The position numbers and the translations under genes are program-made. 64,000 nucleotides of DNA from JB111 sp049856295 (GTDB taxonomy: Bacteria; Actinomycetota; Actinomycetes; Actinomycetales; Actinomycetaceae). The notes below the pieces were generated by a model. It saw only the letters and a list, made by a program, of their open reading frames with translations. It had not been told where the DNA came from and did not search any database. Location: the NCBI RefSeq assembly GCF_049856295.1, contig NZ_JBNDMZ010000009.1, forward strand, positions 124,001 through 188,000. The letters run 5' to 3'. Positions 58,189-64,000 of the stretch are shown here, piece by piece. Within the stretch, counting starts at the first letter, position 1, and every line of letters starts with the position of its first letter.

Positions 58189-58876
58189 CGGTCTGTCTCC
58201 GTCCTTCGTCGTCCTCTGTCAGCGGGATGCTCCGTACCAGGTCGAGCCCACGGTCGATCGTGGCCTGCTGGCGGTCTGCCAGGCCCGGGAACTCGAGGTC
58301 GAGCTGGGCGAGACGCTCGTCATGTCGCCGAGCCAGCTCCTCGAGCAACGCGAAGAGCTGTACGGCCTGTGTGTCGACCTCGTACCGGGTCGACCAGCCG
58401 CGCGCGATCGTCAGTCCGGTCGGCTGCCCTGCGATGCCTTGCAGCGTGAGAAGACCGTCCGGCGACGTCACCTCGTCGGTCTCACTGTGGATCTCGCGGA
58501 GCCGCTCGGCATGGGTGGCACGGAACTCGGGATCGAGCAGATCGTCGTTCCCCGACCCGCTCGACGAACGCCAGGAGGCGTCGGTCGCGGCAGTTCCCAG
58601 GTGCTCCCGGAGCTGTTCAGGCGTCATCTCGGTCAGTGTCCGCAACCTGGCGAGCAACCCGTCCAGATCAACCTGGTCCATCTGGCTCGTGTCGCGCGCG
58701 GCGACCGCCGCGCGATACGCCTCCACCAGATGGAGACCGAGGTCCCTCTCTACGACGATCTCCGGCCAGTCCGCGGCGAGCTCGATGCCGACCGTGCGAG
58801 CGTCGTCATCGACGACGAGCAGCACTGCGTCCTGCGAATCCCCGCCCTCGAAGTGCCCGCTGTTCGTGGTGTTCAT
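58181..58876 (-). CDS. Hypothetical protein upstream of WXG100 gene
   Basis: 231 residues from ATG 58876. Acidic, helical, no membrane segment; the region ELAADWPEIVVERDLGLHLVEA (about 35-55) and following helix resemble the YbaB/EbfC-like layer seen beside WXG100 genes, but the match is weak. May be a chaperone or regulator of the WXG100 proteins by position. Overlaps the WXG100 gene by 8 bases. Not recognised with confidence. Confidence 0.55.
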   Translation of the reverse strand: MNTTNSGHFEGGDSQDAVLLVVDDDARTVGIELAADWPEIVVERDLGLHLVEAYRAAVAARDTSQMDQVDLDGLLARLRTLTEMTPEQLREHLGTAATDASWRSSSGSGNDDLLDPEFRATHAERLREIHSETDEVTSPDGLLTLQGIAGQPTGLTIARGWSTRYEVDTQAVQLFALLEELARRHDERLAQLDLEFPGLADRQQATIDRGLDLVRSIPLTEDDEGRRQTDG

Positions 58877-59129
58877 GCTGTGGTGCCGGTCCTCGCCGTC
58901 GGGTGTCTCGTCATGGACGTCGATCTTTACCGAGATCGAGCACGAATCGTGACCCCGTTGCCGGGGAGTCCTCCCCCCCTCGCGATCCTGGACGCAACCG
59001 CAGAGCCCCCGCCGGCGCGGCCGGGGAGCAGGTAGCGTCGACGGACCTGATTGGGCCGGTGCTCGGTACGTTTCTCGTGCGGCGCGCGCACCCTGATCCA
59101 GATGCCAGTCAAGCGATGAAGGAGCCCGG

Positions 59130-59780
59130 ATGGATGACGACTTCGTGACCACCGAGCAGTTCGTCGCCGGCACCAGTTCCCGACACGCGGCCGAGACGAT
59201 CACGCGCACGCCCGCGCGGATCGCCGGCCTGCTCGTCGCGACCGCCCTGGTCTACTGGCCCCTCTTCGCGCTCGCGGGGATCCCGTGGTCGGTGCTCGTC
59301 GCACTGGGTGCCGCCGCCGTGTCGACCGCGCTCATCGCCTGGCTGGGCCGGCGGGCAGCCCGCGACTCCGCGGCCGGCCTGTCACTCACCCTGTCCCCCG
59401 ACGGCCTCGAGTACGTCGGTGACTCCTCCGTCCGGCGGATGGCGTGGGACGACGTCCGGGCGGCCGAGGTGATCCCGACGATCACCCCGCTCGGAGGCGG
59501 CGCTCCGACGGAGGGGTTCAGCGCCTTCCGCCGCGAGGGCCTGGGGCTGGTGGGCCGCGGCACCACGGAGGTCACGGGCGGTCCGCTGGCGGAGCGCACC
59601 TACGCCCAGGACCCTGCGCGCTACGGCACCGACCCGGACAGCGGTGAGTCGAGAACGGCGATCCCGCTGTCCCAGTTCGACGAGCAGTGGGCGCGCCACC
59701 GGATCGGCGAATGGGTGGCGCACCACCGGCCCGACGTCGCGCGACAGGCGGCCGCACGCGCGGGTCGCACCGGGAGCTGA
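59130..59780 (+). CDS. Hypothetical membrane protein with PH-like domain
   Basis: 216 residues. Two membrane segments near the start (about 31-50 and 52-72), then a domain of strands (LSLTLSPDGLEYVGDSSVRR, MAWDDVRAAEVIPTITPLGG) similar to YcxB-type PH-like proteins, ending in a helix (QWARHRIGEWVAHHRPDV). ATG 59130 follows AAGGAG. Function unknown. Convergent with rdgB with a 12-base gap. Confidence 0.65.
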   Translation: MDDDFVTTEQFVAGTSSRHAAETITRTPARIAGLLVATALVYWPLFALAGIPWSVLVALGAAAVSTALIAWLGRRAARDSAAGLSLTLSPDGLEYVGDSSVRRMAWDDVRAAEVIPTITPLGGGAPTEGFSAFRREGLGLVGRGTTEVTGGPLAERTYAQDPARYGTDPDSGESRTAIPLSQFDEQWARHRIGEWVAHHRPDVARQAAARAGRTGS

Positions 59781-59792
59781 CCGGACCGGGAG

Positions 59793-60536
59793 TCAGCGCG
59801 CGTCGAGCACGCGCACAACATCGGGGGCGAGGGCACGGAACGCCGCACCCCGGTGGCTGATCGCGTGCTTCTCGGCGGGCGCGAGCTCGGCCGCGGACCG
59901 CGTCTCGCCGTCGGGCAGGAACAGCGGGTCGTAGCCGAAGCCGCCGCTCCCCCGCGCCTCGCGCAGCAGGCGCCCCGGCATCTCGCCGCACCGCGTGACC
60001 TCGACCGGTGTCGCGCCGGGAGCACCGGGCACCACGAGCGCGGCCGCGCACACGAACCGCGCCGCGCGATGCTCGTCGGACACGTCGGCGAGCTGGGCGA
60101 GCAGCAGCGCGTTGTTCGCGGCGTCGTCCCCGTGCCGGCCGGACCAGCGTGCAGAGAACACACCGGGCGATCCGCCGAGCACGTCGACGGCGAGGCCGGA
60201 GTCGTCGGCCACCGCGGGCAGGCCCGAGGCCGTGGCGATCGCGCGCGCCTTGAGCAGCGCGTTGGCCTCGAACGTCACACCGTCCTCGACCGGCGGGTCG
60301 ATGCCGAGCTCCCCGGCCGTGACGACCTCCTCCGGCGCGAGGCCCGGGACGAGCGGGGCGAGGATCTCGCGCAGCTCGGCGAGCTTGCCGGGGTTGTGGG
60401 TGGCGAGCACGAGCCGCGGACGGATCGATGCGCCCGCGCCGGGCTCCGGCGTCGGGACCTGCCCGGCTGTGCCGTCACGCCCGGTGACGTGACCGCCCGG
60501 GGCGGGCTCCGGCGTCGGGCTCGGGTGGTTCGTCAC
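59793..60536 (-). CDS. rdgB: Non-canonical purine NTP pyrophosphatase (RdgB/HAM1)
   Basis: 247 residues. Signature RPRLVLATHNPGKLAELREIL (substrate loop about 39-58) and PAVADDSGLAVDVLGGSPGVFSARW (catalytic Asp pair). The first 38 residues (Pro/Gly-rich) are an extra disordered extension, possibly cut by a later start. It hydrolyses dITP and XTP to protect DNA. Overlaps rph by 4 bases (ATGA), a common rph-rdgB operon. Confidence 0.92.
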   Translation of the reverse strand: MTNHPSPTPEPAPGGHVTGRDGTAGQVPTPEPGAGASIRPRLVLATHNPGKLAELREILAPLVPGLAPEEVVTAGELGIDPPVEDGVTFEANALLKARAIATASGLPAVADDSGLAVDVLGGSPGVFSARWSGRHGDDAANNALLLAQLADVSDEHRAARFVCAAALVVPGAPGATPVEVTRCGEMPGRLLREARGSGGFGYDPLFLPDGETRSAAELAPAEKHAISHRGAAFRALAPDVVRVLDAR

Positions 60537-61297
60537 GCGCCGGCCCCGCCGGCGAGAGCCTCGCGCTGGAGCTCGGTGAGGCGGGCGGTGCCGGTGAGGG
60601 CGAGGTCGAGGAGGGCGTCGAGCTCGGCGCGGTCGAACGCCTCGCCCTCGGCGGTGCCCTGGATCTCGATGAACTTCCCGCCCCCGGTGACGACGACGTT
60701 CATGTCGGTGTCGGCGGCGACGTCCTCGACGTAGGGCAGGTCGAGGACGGGGCGCCCGTCGACGACGCCCACGGAGATCGCCGCGACGGAGTCCTTGAGC
60801 ACGCCGGCGCCCTTGCGGACGTGGCCCTCACGCTGGCCCCAGGTGATCGCGTCGGCGAGCGCCACGTAGGCGCCGGTGATGGCGGCGGTGCGGGTACCGC
60901 CGTCGGCCTGGAGGACGTCGCAGTCGAGCACGATCGAGTTCTCGCCGAGCGCGGACATGTCGACGACGGCGCGCAGCGACCGGCCGATGAGGCGGCTGAT
61001 CTCGTGCGTGCGGCCGCCGATCTTCCCGCGCACGGACTCGCGCTGGGAGCGGTCGTTCGTGGCGCGCGGGAGCATCGCGTACTCGGCGGTCACCCAGCCC
61101 TCGCCGGAGTCCTTGCGCCAGCGCGGGACGCCGGCCGTGAACGACGCGACGCACAGCACGCGGGTGTCGCCGAACTCGACGAGGACCGACCCCTCGCCCG
61201 CCTTCTGCCAGCCGCGGGTGATCCGCACGTCGCGGAGCTGGTCGGGCGCGCGGCCGTCGGCGCGGGGCACGGGTGTGCTCGTCGAGTCAGAGGTCAT
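60533..61297 (-). CDS. rph: Ribonuclease PH
   Basis: 254 residues. RNase PH fold: RITRGWQKAGEGSVLVEFGDTRVLC, RESVRGKIGGRTHEISRLIGRSLRA and the signature IVLDCDVLQADGGTRTAAITGAYVAL. It trims tRNA 3' ends using phosphate. Operon with rdgB. The start is ATG 61297. Confidence 0.94.
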   Translation of the reverse strand: MTSDSTSTPVPRADGRAPDQLRDVRITRGWQKAGEGSVLVEFGDTRVLCVASFTAGVPRWRKDSGEGWVTAEYAMLPRATNDRSQRESVRGKIGGRTHEISRLIGRSLRAVVDMSALGENSIVLDCDVLQADGGTRTAAITGAYVALADAITWGQREGHVRKGAGVLKDSVAAISVGVVDGRPVLDLPYVEDVAADTDMNVVVTGGGKFIEIQGTAEGEAFDRAELDALLDLALTGTARLTELQREALAGGAGA

Positions 61298-61371
61298 GGG
61301 TCGAGGCTACCGGCGCGCGCCGAGGTGGGCGGTCCGGTCCGGCACCCCGGGCGGCCCCCCCTCCACCGCCG

Positions 61372-61541
61372 TTGGTCGAGAGTGCGGCTCAGGCCGCTGA
61401 ACCGCACTGTCGACACGTGTGAGCGCGCGCGGGATCCGTTCTCCGAGACTGCGGTTGGTGCACCAACCGATCGGAGCCGCCCGACGTCGAGGTGCACCAA
61501 CCGCAATCTCGGCGAGCACCAACCGCAGTCTCGACGAGGAG
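61372..61541. repeat. Cluster of five dispersed repeat copies with two inverted pairs
   Basis: Copies at 61375-61387 (minus), 61402-61414 (plus), 61444-61464 (minus), 61491-61511 (plus) and 61517-61541 (plus). The first two pair over 12 of 13 bases with a 14-base loop; the third and fourth over 20 of 21 bases with a 26-base spacer. Lies in the 256-base gap between rph and ppc, which contains nothing else I can support. Confidence 0.8.
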
Positions 61542-61553
61542 TCGGGGGGTGGG

Positions 61554-64000
61554 TCACCCCGTGTTCTGGAGGCCGGCGGCCGCTCCCTTGAGGGTGATGA
61601 GGAGGAGCTGGTGGACCTCGTCCGGCACCTCGTCCACGTCACCACGGAGCACGCGCAGCGCCCGCAGCTGGAGGAGCGAGAGGGCGTCGATGTACGGGTT
61701 GCGCAGCGCCACGGCGCGGCCGAGCACCCGGTGGGACTGGAGCAGCTCGTCCTGGCCCGTGACCTCGAGGACCCAGCGGCGCGTGAGCTCGAGCTCCTCG
61801 AGGACCATGGCGGACAGGTCCTCGCGGTCGCCGAGGGCGAGGTAGCGGGCGGCGATGAGGTCGTCGGCCTTGGCCAGCGACATCTCGATGTTGTCGACCA
61901 TCGTGGCGAACAGCGGCCACTGCGCGTAGGCGGAGCGCAGGAGCTCGACGTCGCCGACCTCCGCGAGCGCCGTCCCGAGGCCGAACCAGCCGGTCAGGTT
62001 GGTCCGGGCCTGCGACCAGGCGAAGTTCCACGGGATGGCGCGCAGGTCGTCGAGCGACTCGACCGACAGGCCGCGCTTGGCCGGCCGCGAGCCGATCGCG
62101 AGGTGGCCGACCTCCTCCTGCGGGGTGACCTGGGCGAACCAGGCGGGGAAGCCCTCGGCGCCGACGAGCGCGTCGAACCGCTCGCGGGACGTCGTGGTGA
62201 GCCGCTCGGCGAGCTCGGCGAACCGCTCGGCCGCCTCGGCGTTGCGCCGCTCCACGCTCGGTGCGGAGGCCATGAGCGTGGCGGCGGCGACGGACTCGAT
62301 GTGCCGGATGCCGATGGCCTGGTTGAAGTACCTCGCCGAGATGACCTCGCCCTGCTCGGTCACCTTGAACCGCAGGTCGACGCTGTGCGGCGGCTGCGCG
62401 AGCACGGCCCGGTGGGCGGGGCCGCCGCCACGGCCGAGCGCGCCGCCGCGCCCGTGGAACTGGGTGAGCGCGATGTCGTGCTCCTTCGCCCAGTCGGCGA
62501 TCTGCCGCTGCGCGTCGTAGAGCGCGATCGTGGCGGCCACCGGCCCCACGTCCTTCGCGGAGTCCGAGTAGCCGAGCGTGACCTCGATCTGGCGCCCGTT
62601 CGCGGCGAGCCGCTCCTGGACGTCCGGGATGTCGAGCATCTCGGTGAGGATCCGGGGCGCGTTGCGCAGGTCCTCGAACGTCTCGAACAGGGGCACGACG
62701 TCGATGACCGGGGCGTGGCGTCCGTCCCCCGCGGCGATCCGCGCGAGCCGGTAGACGTTGGCGATGTCCTCGCTCGACTGGGTGAACGAGACGAGGTAGC
62801 GGCCCGCCGCCCCCTCGCCGAGCCGGCGCTGGACGAGGGCGACGGCCCGCATCGTGTCGAGCACCTCCTCGACCGGCACGGCCGGCGGGTGCTCCTCGGG
62901 GTCCACCTCCCCGTCGAGGATCGCGAGCGCCTGGCGGTGCACCTTGCTGTGCTGACGCATCTCGAGCTCGGCGCCGTGGAAGCCGAAGGTGACGAGCTGG
63001 CGCTCGAGGTCGGCGATGTCGCCGTTCGCGGCCCGGTGCGCGCCGGCGGCCGCGAGCGAGGCGCGGACGGTGCGGATGTCGTCGAGCGCCTCCTCCGGGT
63101 CGGCGTAGGCGAGGTCGGCGTCGCGCTCCCGCGTGGCGTCGAGGCGGCCGGCGACGAACAGCAGGACGCGCCGGTGGGTCTCCCCCGGGGAGGTCGAGGC
63201 GACCTGCTCCGCGAGCGCCGGGCTCAGCTGGCGCTGCATCTGCCACAGGCGCGAGACCGCGTCGGCCGGGGCGACCAAGGAGTCCGCGACGGTCAGGTGC
63301 ATGGCGACGTGCCGGGTGCGCTCCCCGATGGTGGCGAGCGCGTGCTCGGACATGATGCGCGAGGCCTCGATCGTCAGGGGCGAGACCACGTTGGGGTTGC
63401 CGTCCCGGTCGCCACCGATCCAGCTGCCGAGGCGGACGAACGCCGGCGCGACGGGCTCGGCGATGCCGGCGCCCTCGGGGTCCAGCGCGTCGTCGAGCCG
63501 CCGGTAGACGGCGGGGATGACGTCGACGAGCGAGCTGTCGAAGGTCTGCATGAGGGTGCGGACCTCGTCGAGCGGGCCGGGGCTGTAGGGGCGCAGCTCG
63601 GCGGTGCGCCACAGCGTGTCGACGGCGGCGAGGAGCTCGCGGTCGATCTCGGCGAGGGCGAACGGACCGAGCCGGTCGTCGTCGCGGGCGTCGATGAGCT
63701 CGCCGAGCGTGCGGATCGACCGGGTGACCGCGCGGCGACGCGCCTCGGTCGGGTGCGCCGTGAAGACGGGGTGGAAGCGGAGCTCGCCGAGGCGGCGGCG
63801 GGCCTCCTCCTCGCCCACCTCGTCGGCGAGCGCGCGCACGGCGCCCGGCAGCGAGCTGGGGGACGTGAAGCCGCGGCTGCCGCCGCCCTCGGTCTCGCGC
63901 AGCACGCGGACGCGCTGCTGCTCCTCGGCGAGGTTGGCGAGGTGGAAGTAGCAGGAGAAGGCCCGGGCCACCTCGATGGCGCGCTCGGGCGTGAAGCCGG
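61554..64000 (-). CDS. ppc: Phosphoenolpyruvate carboxylase, N-terminus outside window
   Basis: The frame is open to base 64000, so 815 residues are visible of about 900-950. Motifs: FTAHPTEARRRAV (catalytic His), GGDRDGNPNV, ALTQFHGRGGALGRGGGP (phosphate and glycine loop), and the conserved QNTG terminus. The enzyme adds bicarbonate to PEP to give oxaloacetate, feeding the TCA cycle. The start codon is to the right of the window. Confidence 0.95.
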   Translation of the reverse strand, partial: GFTPERAIEVARAFSCYFHLANLAEEQQRVRVLRETEGGGSRGFTSPSSLPGAVRALADEVGEEEARRRLGELRFHPVFTAHPTEARRRAVTRSIRTLGELIDARDDDRLGPFALAEIDRELLAAVDTLWRTAELRPYSPGPLDEVRTLMQTFDSSLVDVIPAVYRRLDDALDPEGAGIAEPVAPAFVRLGSWIGGDRDGNPNVVSPLTIEASRIMSEHALATIGERTRHVAMHLTVADSLVAPADAVSRLWQMQRQLSPALAEQVASTSPGETHRRVLLFVAGRLDATRERDADLAYADPEEALDDIRTVRASLAAAGAHRAANGDIADLERQLVTFGFHGAELEMRQHSKVHRQALAILDGEVDPEEHPPAVPVEEVLDTMRAVALVQRRLGEGAAGRYLVSFTQSSEDIANVYRLARIAAGDGRHAPVIDVVPLFETFEDLRNAPRILTEMLDIPDVQERLAANGRQIEVTLGYSDSAKDVGPVAATIALYDAQRQIADWAKEHDIALTQFHGRGGALGRGGGPAHRAVLAQPPHSVDLRFKVTEQGEVISARYFNQAIGIRHIESVAAATLMASAPSVERRNAEAAERFAELAERLTTTSRERFDALVGAEGFPAWFAQVTPQEEVGHLAIGSRPAKRGLSVESLDDLRAIPWNFAWSQARTNLTGWFGLGTALAEVGDVELLRSAYAQWPLFATMVDNIEMSLAKADDLIAARYLALGDREDLSAMVLEELELTRRWVLEVTGQDELLQSHRVLGRAVALRNPYIDALSLLQLRALRVLRGDVDEVPDEVHQLLLITLKGAAAGLQNTG

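Overview
The window is about 64 kb of very GC-rich, densely coded DNA with strong GC bias at third codon positions, GTG/TTG as well as ATG starts, and many 4-bp ATGA or GTGA gene overlaps. With mycelial-actinobacterial style protein families (LuxR-type two-component system, DUF3054, DUF4916 NUDIX, oligoribonuclease next to tRNA-His, WXG100 proteins, DtxR-type iron box), this points to the chromosome of an Actinomycetota bacterium, most likely a Micrococcales member. The genus cannot be fixed from sequence alone. No prophage, integrase, transposase, rRNA or CRISPR array was seen; this looks like ordinary chromosome with some recently reshuffled accessory genes.

Layout. 1-8 kb: truncated FUSC-type membrane protein, tRNA-Arg, YtxH-like protein, AlkD-like DNA repair protein, a small unknown gene with an elaborate leader, a LuxR-type two-component system, a GAP-family membrane protein and a coiled-coil protein. 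8-17.5 kb: XRE-cupin regulator divergent from a thioredoxin-reductase-like enzyme, a DUF6157 gene broken by a TGA, an arginase fragment, pyruvate oxidase, HAD phosphatase, and a 1209-residue RND permease. 17.6-25.7 kb: oligoribonuclease, epoxide hydrolase, tRNA-His, AI-2E-type permease, Gfo/Idh oxidoreductase, ACR3/BASS permease, and an iron-box-controlled siderophore-interacting reductase. 25.8-34.7 kb: AraC/VOC modules, alcohol dehydrogenase, acetyltransferase, methyltransferase, MFS exporter divergent from an ArsR-fold regulator, SDR. 34.7-39.8 kb: a hexitol PTS cluster (IICBA permease, zinc MDR dehydrogenase, DeoR regulator, PfkB kinase). 40-46 kb: membrane proteins, glutaminase-STAS, a SRPBCC/VOC/AraC module, an arsenic-type ArsR divergent from a Cys-rich 42-residue peptide, and an ATP-grasp ligase. 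46.4-49.2 kb: complete methionine ABC importer metQ-metN-metI. 49.3-57 kb: small unknown proteins, PRC-barrel protein, tRNA-Lys, lipoprotein, MFS, tandem Bcp peroxiredoxins, tRNA-Leu, orphan antitoxin, NUDIX and DUF3054 genes. 57-64 kb: orphan WXG100 locus, rdgB-rph, and the C-terminal part of PEP carboxylase.

The most unusual signals are not protein families. A short dispersed repeat with core ACCGCAATCTCGACGA (and a GCCGCACTCTCGAC variant) occurs about 16 times, nearly always between genes, singly, in tandem or as inverted pairs that can fold. The metQ-metN gap holds two perfect, mutually exclusive hairpins, one of which buries the metN Shine-Dalgarno. Several divergent regulator promoters carry exactly phased direct repeats (14 bp, 10 bp, 20 bp, 9 bp). 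A tiny ORF followed by three tetraloop hairpins precedes an unknown 82-residue gene. Three proteins contain coding minisatellites of 21, 21 and about 45 bp.
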